In this document: positions 15,041 to 22,902 of the stretch, one piece after another | Position numbering within the stretch: position 1 is the stretch's first letter | Layout of the letters: every line of letters starts with the position of its first letter | NCBI GenBank assembly: GCA_039179985.1 | Contig: JBCDED010000055.1 | Location: forward strand, 1 to 27,309 | Direction: 5' to 3' | Length of the DNA stretch: 27,309 nt | Source: JBCCMQ01 sp039179985 | GTDB taxonomy: Bacteria > Pseudomonadota > Alphaproteobacteria > Rhodobacterales > Rhodobacteraceae | Position numbers and translations under genes: made by a program | The notes under the pieces: generated by a model | Told to the model about the DNA's origin: nothing | What the model saw: the letters and a program-made list of their open reading frames with translations, nothing else | Database searches by the model: none

Positions 15041-15864
15041 CACCGACCTGGCGGTCCGAGGATGAACCGGACCCGGTCAGGATCACGGGCCTCGGCTGGG
15101 TGCGCGTCGCGCTGAAGGGCCTGCTCGTTGGGTTGGTTACCTTCGGCGGCCTGGCCCTGATGCTGGTCCTTCGTCTGATCGAGGCGCCGCTTTTTGCGCC
15201 CCGCCGCCCGGTCACCCCCTATATCACCGTCGGCGTCTGCAAGGCCGCGCTCTTCGTGATTGGCTTGCGGCACCACATTCTCGGGCGTCCTATGGCCGAA
15301 GGCGGCGGTCTGGTGGCGAACCACGGGTCCTGGCTTGACATCTTCACGCTGAATGCCTGCGAGCGGCTTTATTTCGTGTCCAAGGCCGAGGTGGCGGTCT
15401 GGCCCGGCATCGGCTGGTTGGCGCGTGCCACGGGCACGGTCTTTATCTCGCGCGACGCGCGCGACGCGGCGAAGCAAAGTGCCATGTTTGAGGAGCGATT
15501 GAAGGCTGGCCACCGGCTCTTGTTTTTTCCCGAAGGCACCAGCACCGATGGGCAGCGGGTCTTACCGTTCAAATCGACGCTTTTTGCGGCTTTCTTTTCT
15601 CCCGATCTCGGTCCTAACCTTCATGTGCAGCCCATTAGCGTAGTCTATGAGGCGCCGCCTGGGCAGGATCCGCGGTTCTACGGCTGGTGGGGCGACATGG
15701 AGTTTGGCGCCCATCTGGCGAAGGTTCTAGCGGCGCCGCGGCAGGGCCGGGTTACCGTGACATTCCATGATCCCGTCAGCGTGGCAGAGGCCGGTGACCG
15801 CAAGGCGCTGGCCGTGTCGCTTGAAAACCACGTGCGCTCTGGCTTTGCGGCGAACAAGCCCTAG
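15037..15864 (+). CDS. olsA: Lyso-ornithine lipid O-acyltransferase (PlsC family, OlsA-like)
   Basis: This 275-residue membrane-associated acyltransferase has an N-terminal hydrophobic helix (about 23-46), the catalytic NHxxxxD motif (NHGSWLD, H96/D101), and the FPEGTSTDG motif (164-172) binding the acceptor. As the partner of olsB it should add the second acyl chain to the 3-hydroxyl of lyso-ornithine lipid. Some OlsA proteins also act on lysophosphatidate, so dual function is possible. The GTG start at 15037 overlaps the olsB stop. Its TAG stop forms the palindrome CTAG with the stop of the convergent ThiE-like gene. Confidence 0.9.
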   Translation: MTPTWRSEDEPDPVRITGLGWVRVALKGLLVGLVTFGGLALMLVLRLIEAPLFAPRRPVTPYITVGVCKAALFVIGLRHHILGRPMAEGGGLVANHGSWLDIFTLNACERLYFVSKAEVAVWPGIGWLARATGTVFISRDARDAAKQSAMFEERLKAGHRLLFFPEGTSTDGQRVLPFKSTLFAAFFSPDLGPNLHVQPISVVYEAPPGQDPRFYGWWGDMEFGAHLAKVLAAPRQGRVTVTFHDPVSVAEAGDRKALAVSLENHVRSGFAANKP

Positions 15865-16481
15865 AGAACAGGTGCCATGAGCGCCCGCAGCGCCGCCAGC
15901 GGATCATCGGCAGACCAGATCTCAGTGCCTACCCCAAAAAAATCCGTGAAATCCGCCAGTTCCGCCACGCGCTTAGCCGTCAGGGCGCCCTCGGCCACCA
16001 CTGGTACTTCGATCACTTCGGACCACCAGTGGAACAAATCGGTTCCGGCGGGCTCCTGGTGACCCAGACCCGAGGCGCCCACGGGGCCGAACGCCACGTA
16101 GTCCGCGCCAGCTTCACCCGCTGACATGCCCGCGTGGCGCGAGGTTTCGCAGAAGGCGCCCACGATACGGTCGCCGCCGAGATCCTTGCGCAGCTTGCGA
16201 ACCGACCGGGCGCCGTCTGTTAGGTGGATCCCGTCAAGGCCGAAGGGTTCGATGAGGGCCGCATGGTCTGAAATGACGATGGCCACGTCGCGTTCGACGC
16301 AGATTTCGCGCAGGGTATCGGCGGCGCGACCGATCCTGTCGGCATCGGTGGAGGACATGGACAGGCGCAGGCAGGCCACGTCAACGGCATCAAGAACACT
16401 CTTCAGGACATTGGAAAAGCTCAATAAATCGAACTCCGCCGGGGTGATAAGGTAAAGCTGCGCCTGTGGATCGTCGGCCAT
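15861..16481 (-). CDS. ThiE/TenI-family protein, probably not a functional thiamine-phosphate synthase
   Basis: This 206-residue TIM barrel resembles thiamine-phosphate synthase (LYLITP start; VAIVISDHAALIEPFGLDGIHL; GADYVAFGPV at 125-134; VVAEGALT; FFGVGTEI). But key ThiE positions are changed. The QLREK pyrimidine-diphosphate site reads CLRLS (37-41), the NDD of the Mg site reads SDH (71-73), and the TxTK phosphate loop is replaced by GASGLGHQE (135-143). It is therefore closer to TenI-like or other non-synthase members. Role unknown; automatic labels as ThiE are probably misleading. It is alone on its strand and converges on olsA, sharing a CTAG stop overlap. Confidence 0.85.
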   Translation of the reverse strand: MADDPQAQLYLITPAEFDLLSFSNVLKSVLDAVDVACLRLSMSSTDADRIGRAADTLREICVERDVAIVISDHAALIEPFGLDGIHLTDGARSVRKLRKDLGGDRIVGAFCETSRHAGMSAGEAGADYVAFGPVGASGLGHQEPAGTDLFHWWSEVIEVPVVAEGALTAKRVAELADFTDFFGVGTEIWSADDPLAALRALMAPVL

Positions 16482-16611
16482 GGAGCGTCGTCCGTTCGTC
16501 TCGTTTTGGCTCTCTTAGCGTGCAAGTCCCGGTTTGACCATGGCATGCCTTGCCCTTGGTTCCGGGCCCCCGTATCTAGCCCCGCAGCAGCCAACAATCC
16601 CGGTCCCGCCC

Positions 16612-17349
16612 ATGGCCCAAGCTCCGACCTTTGTTCTGGTGCGCCCGCAGATGGGCGAAAATATCGGCGCCTCGGCGCGCGCGATGTGGAACTTCGGGCT
16701 CGACCGGATGCGGATCGTGGCTCCTCGGGACGGCTGGCCGAACCAGCGTGCGGTGGCGCTTGCCTCTGGGGCGGGGCGGCTTCTGGACGCAGCCCAGATC
16801 ACCGGGACAACCGCCGAAGCGGTGGCGGATGCCCACCACGTCTTTGCGACGACCGCGCGGGACAGGGACCTGACGAAGCCGGTGATGACGCCAGAACGCG
16901 CCATGGAGAAGGCGGCAGGCATGATCGCCGAGGGGCAACGCGTGGTGGTTCTTTTCGGTCCTGAACGCGCGGGTCTGGAAAACGACGATATCGCGCTGGC
17001 CAACACGATCATCTCGGTCGATGTGAACCCGGCCTTCCCCTCGCTGAATCTCGCCCAGTGCGTTTTGCTCTGCGCCTATGAGTGGCGCCGGCAAACCGGC
17101 GAAGCCGAGGCCGAGGCGGTACACCTCGCTGGCACCGAATGGGCGACCCACGAAGAGGTGGAAAAACTGGCCGAGCACTACGAAGACCGGCTGAACACCG
17201 CGGGCTTTTTCTTTCCTGACACCAAAGCCGCGGGCATGAAGACGAACCTGCGCAGTCTGTGGTCACGGATGCCGCTCACAAGGGCCGACGTGCAGGTCCT
17301 CCACGGTATGATGCGACAGATGGTCCGCTGGAAAGAACGGCGCGACTGA
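16612..17349 (+). CDS. trmJ: TrmJ-like tRNA/rRNA 2'-O-methyltransferase (SPOUT family)
   Basis: This 245-residue protein has the three SpoU motifs of the TrmH/TrmJ family: motif 1 ENIGASAR (N17, R23), motif 2 LFGPERAGLENDD (E118) and motif 3 FPSLNLAQCV (S144-N146). The C-terminal part resembles TrmJ, which methylates the ribose of nucleotide 32 in several tRNAs using S-adenosylmethionine through a knotted dimer. Length is close to the 246 of E. coli TrmJ, which supports ATG 16612; the longer frame upstream has no family similarity. It is preceded by a 130-bp divergent gap from the ThiE-like gene and followed 55 bp later by ctaA. The exact target nucleotide is inference. Confidence 0.9.
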   Translation: MAQAPTFVLVRPQMGENIGASARAMWNFGLDRMRIVAPRDGWPNQRAVALASGAGRLLDAAQITGTTAEAVADAHHVFATTARDRDLTKPVMTPERAMEKAAGMIAEGQRVVVLFGPERAGLENDDIALANTIISVDVNPAFPSLNLAQCVLLCAYEWRRQTGEAEAEAVHLAGTEWATHEEVEKLAEHYEDRLNTAGFFFPDTKAAGMKTNLRSLWSRMPLTRADVQVLHGMMRQMVRWKERRD

Positions 17350-17404
17350 CTTGCCGCTCCGGCGCACCGAGCGTAGGTAGGCGAAGGGAATTTTCGGGGG
17401 CAAT

Positions 17405-18553
17405 ATGGCCGAAAAACGCAAGCTCTTTGAAGACGTTGACGCGGCACCGGCCCAGCCGGTGGCCGCCGCCGGTGGCCTGATTGCCCGCGACACGGCCGCG
17501 GCGCGGTTCTGGACGCGCCTCTGGCTCTGCCTGCTCTTCGGGCTTGTTGTGCTGATGATCGCCGTTGGCGGGCTGACCCGTCTGACCGATAGCGGGCTCT
17601 CGATCACCGAGTGGGCGCCGGTCACTGGTGCGCTGCCCCCCATGTCCGATGCCGACTGGCAGTCCGAGTTCGAGAAATACCGCCAGATCCCCGAATATCA
17701 GTTGCAAAACAAAGGCATGAGCCTTGCCGAGTTCAAGGTCATCTACTGGTGGGAGTGGGGACACCGGCAGCTTGGGCGGGTGATTGGGCTCGTGTGGGCG
17801 GTTGGCTTTCTCGTGCTGCTTGTCGCCCGCAAAGTGCCCGCTGGCTGGACGCCGCGGCTTCTGGGCCTCGGCGCCCTTGGCGGTCTGCAAGGGGCCATTG
17901 GCTGGTGGATGGTCTCGTCGGGTCTCAGCGGCGAGATGCTGGATGTGGCGAGCTACCGTCTGGCGGTCCATCTGGGACTGGCTTTCATCATCCTCGGGCT
18001 CATTGCCTGGTACATCAACCGCCTTGGCCGGGATGCGGCACACCTGCTCAGCGCTCGCCGGGCCGGGGATGCCAAGCTTTTTGGCATGGGCACCGGGCTG
18101 ATGCATTTTGCCTTTCTGCAGATCCTGATCGGCGCGCTTGTCGCCGGCATCGACGCGGGCCGCAGCTTTACCGACTGGCCGCTCATGGGCGGCGGGATCA
18201 TCCCCGAACGGGTCTTCGACATGACACCCTGGTGGCGGAACCTATTTGAGAACGCGGGATTCGTGCAGTTCACGCACCGAACCGTGGGCTATCTGTTCCT
18301 GATCTATGCAGTGGTTGTCTGGCGCGTCTCGCGCCGGTCGGGCAACTTTGGTACGCGGCGCGCCTTTGACTGGGTTCTCGTGATGACCTTCGGCCAGATC
18401 GTCATCGGGATTGGCACCGTGCTATATGCCGCGCCGCTCGAGATCGCCGTTTTCCACCAGCTTGGAGCGGTGGTGCTTTGGGTGCTCGTTCTGCGCGCCC
18501 GGTTCCTGGCCCGCTACCCGAAAGATCAATCTGTCAGAGGAGCCGCCGTATGA
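17405..18553 (+). CDS. ctaA: Haem A synthase (CtaA, COX15 type)
   Basis: This 382-residue integral membrane protein has eight predicted helices. Four histidines that ligate or approach haem are at H120 (WEWGHRQLGRVIG), H189, H291 (QFTHRTVGY) and H351 (FHQLGAV), in the paired pattern of the family. The long loop without the Cys pair of the Bacillus type marks it as a COX15-like class. CtaA oxidises the C8 methyl of haem O to a formyl group to give haem A for aa3 oxidases. It begins 55 bp after trmJ and overlaps the carboxypeptidase gene by ATGA. The rest of the cta cluster is not nearby. Confidence 0.97.
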   Translation: MAEKRKLFEDVDAAPAQPVAAAGGLIARDTAAARFWTRLWLCLLFGLVVLMIAVGGLTRLTDSGLSITEWAPVTGALPPMSDADWQSEFEKYRQIPEYQLQNKGMSLAEFKVIYWWEWGHRQLGRVIGLVWAVGFLVLLVARKVPAGWTPRLLGLGALGGLQGAIGWWMVSSGLSGEMLDVASYRLAVHLGLAFIILGLIAWYINRLGRDAAHLLSARRAGDAKLFGMGTGLMHFAFLQILIGALVAGIDAGRSFTDWPLMGGGIIPERVFDMTPWWRNLFENAGFVQFTHRTVGYLFLIYAVVVWRVSRRSGNFGTRRAFDWVLVMTFGQIVIGIGTVLYAAPLEIAVFHQLGAVVLWVLVLRARFLARYPKDQSVRGAAV

Positions 18554-20025
18554 GCGCCTACCAGTCCTTGATGTCCCACGTGCGCGAAACCACGGCGCTG
18601 GCCTCGGTCGCCGGGCGGCTGATGTGGGATCAGGAAACGATGATGCCGCGGGGCGCCGCGGATCAGCGCGCCGAGGAGGTGGCCGCGCTCGACAGCGTGC
18701 TCCACGCGCGCCGGACCGACCCGCGCATCGGCGACTGGTTGGCGGCAACGGAAGGCGAGGCGCTGGATACCGTGGGCATGGCGCAGGTTCGTGAGGTGCG
18801 CCGCAGTTTCGAGCGCATGTCGAAGGTCCCGGCCGATCTTTCGGCAGAGATCGCCCGCACCACCAGCCTTTCCCAGGGCATCTGGGCCGAGGCGCGCGCG
18901 AAGGAAGACGTGGCCGCCTTCCTGCCGACGCTGACAAAAGTTCTGGATCTGAAACGTCAGGAGGCCGCCGCGCTGGCCACTGGCGGTGATCTTTATGACG
19001 CGCTCTTACAGGACTATGAGCCTGGCGCGACAGCAGCGGATCTGGCGGCCATGTTCGGCGCCCTGCGTCCGCGCCTTGTGGCCTTGCGCGAAAAAATCCT
19101 CGGCACGCCCGCCCCGAAGGCGCTTGAAGGCACATTCGACACCGCCAAACAGCTGGATATCTCGGCCGATCTGGCGCGGGCCTTCGGCTACGACATGAAC
19201 CATGGGCGCATTGACAAGGCGGTACATCCATTTTCCAGCGGGTCGGGCCATGACGTGCGGATCACCACCCGCACGGCGGAACACGACCCCTTCAACTGCT
19301 TTTATTCAACGATTCACGAGGTCGGCCACGCCGCCTATGAACAGGGGATCGATGACAGCTACCTTCTGACACCGCTCGGACAGGGCGTGTCCATGGGGGT
19401 CCACGAGAGCCAGAGCCGCATCTACGAAAACCAGCTTGGCCGCGGGCGCGCCTTCACCGGCTGGCTCTACGGGCGCATGCGCGAAAGCTTTGGCGACCTT
19501 GGCCTTGGCGGTGCCGATGCATTCTACGCCGCCGTGAACCGCGTGTCGTCGGGTTATATCCGCACCGAAGCCGACGAGGTGCACTACAACCTTCACGTCC
19601 TCTTGCGCTTCGATCTCGAACAGGCGCTGATCGCAGGCGATCTGGAGGCGGGCGATCTTGAGACGGCCTGGAACGACCGCTTTGCCGCGGATTTTGGCGT
19701 GGCAGTGGACAAGCCCTCGAACGGGGTTCTGCAGGATGTGCACTGGTCCGTCGGTCTCTTTGGCTACTTCCCGACCTATAGCCTTGGCAATGTCTACGCC
19801 GGGTGCCTTTACAAGGCGCTGCGGGTGGCGCGGCCCGACTACCGCGACGCGCTGGCCCAAGGCGATGCAAGTGTCGCCACCGGCTGGTTGCGGGTGAATC
19901 TGCAACAATACGGCGGCCTGCGCCCGCCGCGTGAAACCATTGAGACTGCCTGCGGATTTGCCCCCAGCGAGGAGCCGCTCCTGGACTACCTCGAAGACAA
20001 GTTCGGCGCGCTTTACAATCTCTGA
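18550..20025 (+). CDS. Carboxypeptidase M32 (thermostable carboxypeptidase 1 type)
   Basis: This 491-residue zinc metallocarboxypeptidase has the HExxH site HEVGH (H256, E257, H260) and the family motifs VHPFSSGSGHDVRITTR, HESQSRIYENQLGR (third zinc ligand region) and IRTEADEVHYNLHVLLRFDLE. It trims C-terminal residues from peptides in the cytoplasm. There is no signal sequence. Its ATG (18550) overlaps the ctaA stop, so it is probably translated from the same mRNA although no functional link to haem A synthesis is known. It ends four bases before the convergent DUF1185 gene. Confidence 0.97.
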   Translation: MSAYQSLMSHVRETTALASVAGRLMWDQETMMPRGAADQRAEEVAALDSVLHARRTDPRIGDWLAATEGEALDTVGMAQVREVRRSFERMSKVPADLSAEIARTTSLSQGIWAEARAKEDVAAFLPTLTKVLDLKRQEAAALATGGDLYDALLQDYEPGATAADLAAMFGALRPRLVALREKILGTPAPKALEGTFDTAKQLDISADLARAFGYDMNHGRIDKAVHPFSSGSGHDVRITTRTAEHDPFNCFYSTIHEVGHAAYEQGIDDSYLLTPLGQGVSMGVHESQSRIYENQLGRGRAFTGWLYGRMRESFGDLGLGGADAFYAAVNRVSSGYIRTEADEVHYNLHVLLRFDLEQALIAGDLEAGDLETAWNDRFAADFGVAVDKPSNGVLQDVHWSVGLFGYFPTYSLGNVYAGCLYKALRVARPDYRDALAQGDASVATGWLRVNLQQYGGLRPPRETIETACGFAPSEEPLLDYLEDKFGALYNL

Positions 20026-20029
20026 GCGG

Positions 20030-20578
20030 TCAGGACGCGCTCGGCCCTTTGCCGCAGCGCGGTATCGGGCGGCCGCCGTCGGCATACGCCAGGCACATTA
20101 CGATCTCGTCGGGAAGGGGGGCGTCCGGCAGGCATAGCGTCATCGTATCGAAATGATCAAAGGACCAGGGATCGTCTTTGTGCCCTAGCGGCAGGTCGAT
20201 TGCCGTGCCCGGACCGCCCAGCTTCACGTTTGACGGGATCACGGCTTTTCCGCCGCCTGCCGCCGCGCGCATCGGCGCGCCGAGCCTTGGGTGGACCACC
20301 GCACCGCCTTGTTCCATGTCACCGCTAACGCCGACGATGGCGGCTTTGCCATAGGAAACGGGCGCGTCTGAAAGCCCGGCCACGGCCTCTGCTGCCAGCC
20401 TTTCGCCAAGCTCGGCCCCGATCGCGAACAGGACCGTAAGGTCCTCCTCGAATCGTCCGGCCAGTGGATTGGCGACCACCGCCAGAGCGGCCACGCGACT
20501 GATTGGCGGGCAGGGGGTACCGAAAGCGTCCGCAGTTATCATCTCGTGCAGGATCTGGGTTTTCCGGATGGCTGTCAT
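20030..20578 (-). CDS. Amino acid synthesis family protein (DUF1185)
   Basis: This 182-residue protein matches the DUF1185 / amino-acid-synthesis family by its conserved PVSYGKAAIVGVSGDMEQGGAVVHP region, the KAVIPSNVKLGGPGT segment and DDPWSFDHFDT. The biochemical role of the family is poorly defined; the label comes from an early annotation. AAGGA lies 8-12 bp before the ATG at 20578. It is the third gene of a minus-strand unit, 11 bp after the DUF1801 gene. Cytoplasmic, no signal peptide. Confidence 0.9.
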   Translation of the reverse strand: MTAIRKTQILHEMITADAFGTPCPPISRVAALAVVANPLAGRFEEDLTVLFAIGAELGERLAAEAVAGLSDAPVSYGKAAIVGVSGDMEQGGAVVHPRLGAPMRAAAGGGKAVIPSNVKLGGPGTAIDLPLGHKDDPWSFDHFDTMTLCLPDAPLPDEIVMCLAYADGGRPIPRCGKGPSAS

Positions 20579-20589
20579 GGGGTATCCTT

Positions 20590-20991
20590 TCAGGATGCGG
20601 TGACCTTCCAGCGCGTGGCCAGATCATCAAGCCCCGCGCGGATAAGGTCCCGCAGGGCCGGCTCGTCCGCATCCTCCAGCCGGGTGAAGTAGAAGCAGCT
20701 TTTGCCGTGGCGGTATTTGCCCAGACGGGCAGTGATTTTGGGGAAGGCCGTGTAGCCCGGCAGGATGTAGAGGGTGATCTGACGCTTGGCTACGGCAAAA
20801 CCCGTGGCCAGCGAGGTGCCCGAATGCCCTGTCGGATAGGTGTAGTCGTACTGCCCGTAGCCGAACATGCGGCCCGACCAGAGCTTGGGCTGGTACCCCG
20901 TTACGTCACGAAAGATCCGGTCGAGCGCTTCAGCTTCCGCACGCCGCCTCGGGTCGACCATCCCGGCGATATACGCCTCGGCTTCGGTCAC
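20590..20991 (-). CDS. DUF1801 domain protein
   Basis: This 133-residue protein has a typical DUF1801 pattern: an N-terminal helix (DPRRRAEAEALDRIFRD), a central beta sheet with PKLWSGRMFGYGQYDY and AKRQITLYILPGY, and the FPKITARLGKYRHGKSCFYF region with basic residues. The fold resembles YdhG-like proteins of unknown function. Its ATG overlaps the stop of the upstream crotonase gene (ATGA), so the two are probably translationally coupled. No catalytic residues can be named. Confidence 0.88.
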   Translation of the reverse strand: MTEAEAYIAGMVDPRRRAEAEALDRIFRDVTGYQPKLWSGRMFGYGQYDYTYPTGHSGTSLATGFAVAKRQITLYILPGYTAFPKITARLGKYRHGKSCFYFTRLEDADEPALRDLIRAGLDDLATRWKVTAS

Positions 20992-21785
20992 TGGTCCCAG
21001 TCGGGCGGGCGCTTTTCCAGAAAGGCGCGGACGCCTTCGCTGGTGTCCTCGCGCATCATGTTCTGAACGATCACGTTGCCGGTGTAGTTGTAGGCGTCCT
21101 CCAGGGGCCTGGTGAGCTGCTCGTAAAACGCCGCTTTGCCGATCCGGACAGCCGCACCCAGCTTGCCCGCGACCTTTGCGGCCAGTTCCCTCGTTTGCGC
21201 CTCCAGCGCCTCCGGGGCGACCACATGGTTCACAAGGCCAAGGTGCTCGGCCTCTGAAGCGGAAATGAAATCGCCCGTGGTCAGCATCTCGAAGGCCTTC
21301 TTTCGCGGGATCGCCCGCGTCAGCGCCACCATGGGTGTCGAGCAGAAAAGGCCGATGTTCACGCCGTTGACGCCAAAGCGCGCATCCTCGGCGGCGACCA
21401 CCATGTCGCAGGAGGCCGCCAGCTGACAGCCGGCGGCCGTAGCAATGCCGTGGACCTGAGCGATCACCGGCTGGGGCAGGTGGCCAAGGCGCACCATCAT
21501 GGCCGCACAGGCGTCAAAAAGCGCCTTCAACGCCTCGGCACCGCCGTCCTCGTTCTGGCGCGCTTCGGACAGCTCGCGCAGATCATGGCCCGCGCAGAAG
21601 GCTTTGCCGGCGCCCTTAATCACGATCACCCGCTGGTCCGCGTCTTCGGCCAGGGTGTCGAGCGTTGCGGTCAACGCGCCGATCATGGCCCGCGACAGGG
21701 CATTCAGTTTCGACGGGTTCGACAGGGTCAGCGTGGTCACCGCGCCGTCGTCCTGCCGCTCCACCAGATTTTCAGTGCTGCCCAT
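20988..21785 (-). CDS. ECHDC3-like enoyl-CoA hydratase/isomerase-family (crotonase) protein
   Basis: This 265-residue crotonase-fold protein has oxyanion-hole segments KAFCAGHDLREL (60-72) and HGIATAAGCQLAASCDM (112-128), so acyl-CoA binding is likely. The two catalytic glutamates of true enoyl-CoA hydratase are replaced by Q121 and G141 (region FGVNGVNIGLFCSTP). The same region and the KKAFEMLTTGDFISASEA and GVRAFLEKRPPDW segments closely resemble the ECHDC3 subfamily. Classic hydratase activity is therefore doubtful; another acyl-CoA role is possible. ATG 21785 has GGGAGAGG just upstream. It leads a minus-strand unit with DUF1801 and DUF1185 and is divergent from a thioesterase gene. Confidence 0.9.
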   Translation of the reverse strand: MGSTENLVERQDDGAVTTLTLSNPSKLNALSRAMIGALTATLDTLAEDADQRVIVIKGAGKAFCAGHDLRELSEARQNEDGGAEALKALFDACAAMMVRLGHLPQPVIAQVHGIATAAGCQLAASCDMVVAAEDARFGVNGVNIGLFCSTPMVALTRAIPRKKAFEMLTTGDFISASEAEHLGLVNHVVAPEALEAQTRELAAKVAGKLGAAVRIGKAAFYEQLTRPLEDAYNYTGNVIVQNMMREDTSEGVRAFLEKRPPDWDQ

Positions 21786-21845
21786 TGCCCTCTCCCCCGA
21801 ACCTGTCAGAAGGTACCGACCCGCAAAGAACTTGGGAAGAGCACA

Positions 21846-22268
21846 ATGGACCTCAAGCTGACCGCCGAAGAACTGGCTGACTTCCTCGACGAGGTGTTCC
21901 CGCAGGTGCGCGGCGAATTTGCGATCGAGACGCTGAAACCGGGCAGCGCGGTGGTGCGCCTCAACGTGACCGACCGGCATTTGCGCCCCGGTGGCACGGT
22001 GTCGGGGCCGTCGATATTTTCGCTCGCGGACTGCGCGATGTATATGGCGGTTCTGGGCGTAGCCGGGCGCGAGGCGCTGGCGGTCACCACGAATTGCTCC
22101 ATCGATTTCATGCGCAAACCCGACGCGGGCAGGGATCTTCTGGCCGAGGCGCGGCTCTTGAAGTTCGGACGCGTTCTGGCGGTCGGCGATGTCATGGTCC
22201 GGTCCGAGGGCAGCGACGCCATCGTGGCGCGCGCCTCGCTGACCTATTCGCGCCCCCCGGCGGGCTGA
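21846..22268 (+). CDS. PaaI-type hot-dog thioesterase
   Basis: This 140-residue protein has the hot-dog fold pattern of PaaI/HGG thioesterases: HLRPGGTVSGPSIFSLADCAMYMAV (45-69; catalytic Asp probably D62), then TTNCSIDFMRKP and a last strand ARASLTYS. It should hydrolyse acyl-CoA thioesters as a tetramer. GGGAAGAG lies upstream of ATG 21846. It is transcribed divergently from the crotonase-like gene across 60 bp, which suggests shared regulation in acyl-CoA metabolism. No terminator with a T tract directly follows. Confidence 0.92.
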   Translation: MDLKLTAEELADFLDEVFPQVRGEFAIETLKPGSAVVRLNVTDRHLRPGGTVSGPSIFSLADCAMYMAVLGVAGREALAVTTNCSIDFMRKPDAGRDLLAEARLLKFGRVLAVGDVMVRSEGSDAIVARASLTYSRPPAG

Positions 22269-22286
22269 AACTGGATTCGAGAATTG

Positions 22287-22343
22287 GGGTATATTAATAC
22301 CCAAATCATAATGCGTTGTTTTTGCTATTGTAAAACGCAAAAA
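22287..22343 (+). promoter_or_regulatory. AT-rich inverted repeats upstream of rplM
   Basis: Two inverted repeats lie between the thioesterase and rplM. One is GGGTAT-ATTA-ATACCC (22287-22302). The other is TTTTTGC with GCAAAAA (22319-22325 and 22337-22343, 11-nt loop), the latter overlapping an alternative pairing GCGTT/AACGC. This is the most AT-rich stretch of the window, so it may be an UP-like element, a regulator site or a weak terminator for the thioesterase gene. Confidence 0.4.
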
Positions 22344-22349
22344 CCGCAC

Positions 22350-22377
22350 TTGACTGTGGGCGGACCATCGGTAAAAC
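22350..22377 (+). promoter_or_regulatory. Putative promoter of rplM-rpsI
   Basis: TTGACT (22350-22355) and TAAAAC (22372-22377) are 16 bp apart, directly downstream of the AT-rich repeats. This predicts a leader of about 58 nt. The -35 box is strong and the -10 box is four of six. Confidence 0.45.
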
Positions 22378-22389
22378 CCCACCGATCCG
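22361..22389 (+). promoter_or_regulatory. Hairpin overlapping the rplM promoter/leader
   Basis: CGGA-cca-TCGGT pairs with ACCGA-TCCG across the loop AAAACCCC, giving nine base pairs with one three-base bulge. It could be a leader element for L13 control if transcription begins further upstream than the promoter proposed here; with that promoter the first half would not be transcribed. The two readings conflict and cannot be settled by eye. Confidence 0.3.
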
Positions 22390-22441
22390 CAGGCGACTGC
22401 GACAGATATTCCTGAACACGCCTCAAGCACAGGGCAAGACA

Positions 22442-22900
22442 ATGAAGACCTACACCGCAACTCCGGCGGATATCGACAAGAAATGGATCCTGATCGACGC
22501 CGAGGGCGTGGTTCTGGGCCGCCTTGCCTCGATCATCGCCAACCGCTTGCGCGGCAAGCATAAAGCCACCTTCACGCCGCATATGGACATGGGTGACAAC
22601 GTCATCGTGATCAACGCCGACAAGGTGCAGCTGACCGGCAACAAGCGCATGAAGCCGAACTACTGGCACACGGGCTACCCGGGCGGCATCAAATCCCGCA
22701 CCACAGGCCAGATCCTTGAAGGCGCGCACCCCGAGCGCGTGGTCATGCAGGCCGTGAAGCGCATGCTGCCGGGCAACCGCCTGAGCCGCCAGCAGATGAC
22801 CAACCTGCGCGTCTACGCCGGCGGCGAGCATCCGCACGAGGCGCAGGCGCCCGAAGTGCTGGATGTGAAATCCATGAACTCCAAAAACACGCGGAACTGA
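22442..22900 (+). CDS. rplM: 50S ribosomal protein L13
   Basis: This 152-residue protein has standard L13 motifs: KKWILIDAEGVVLGRLASIIANRLRGKHK, GDNVIVINADKVQLTGNK, YWHTGYPGG, and AVKRMLPGNRLSRQQM. It binds 23S rRNA early in 50S assembly. It is two bases upstream of rpsI, the conserved rplM-rpsI operon. In E. coli L13 represses its own operon through the leader, so similar control is plausible here but not shown. Confidence 0.99.
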   Translation: MKTYTATPADIDKKWILIDAEGVVLGRLASIIANRLRGKHKATFTPHMDMGDNVIVINADKVQLTGNKRMKPNYWHTGYPGGIKSRTTGQILEGAHPERVVMQAVKRMLPGNRLSRQQMTNLRVYAGGEHPHEAQAPEVLDVKSMNSKNTRN

Positions 22901-22902
22901 CC

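Noticed and set aside
14051..15043. 330-codon minus-strand frame opposite olsB
   Set aside because: Composition is a mirror of the olsB codons, and olsB has a clear acyltransferase pattern.
16482..16611. Extra N-terminus of the TrmJ-like gene from ATG 16534
   Set aside because: It is Pro-rich and unlike TrmJ; the 245-residue product from 16612 matches the usual length.
21786..22460. Upstream extension of the crotonase-like frame into rplM territory (total 490 codons)
   Set aside because: The added N-terminus has no crotonase similarity, and a good ribosome-binding site precedes ATG 21785.
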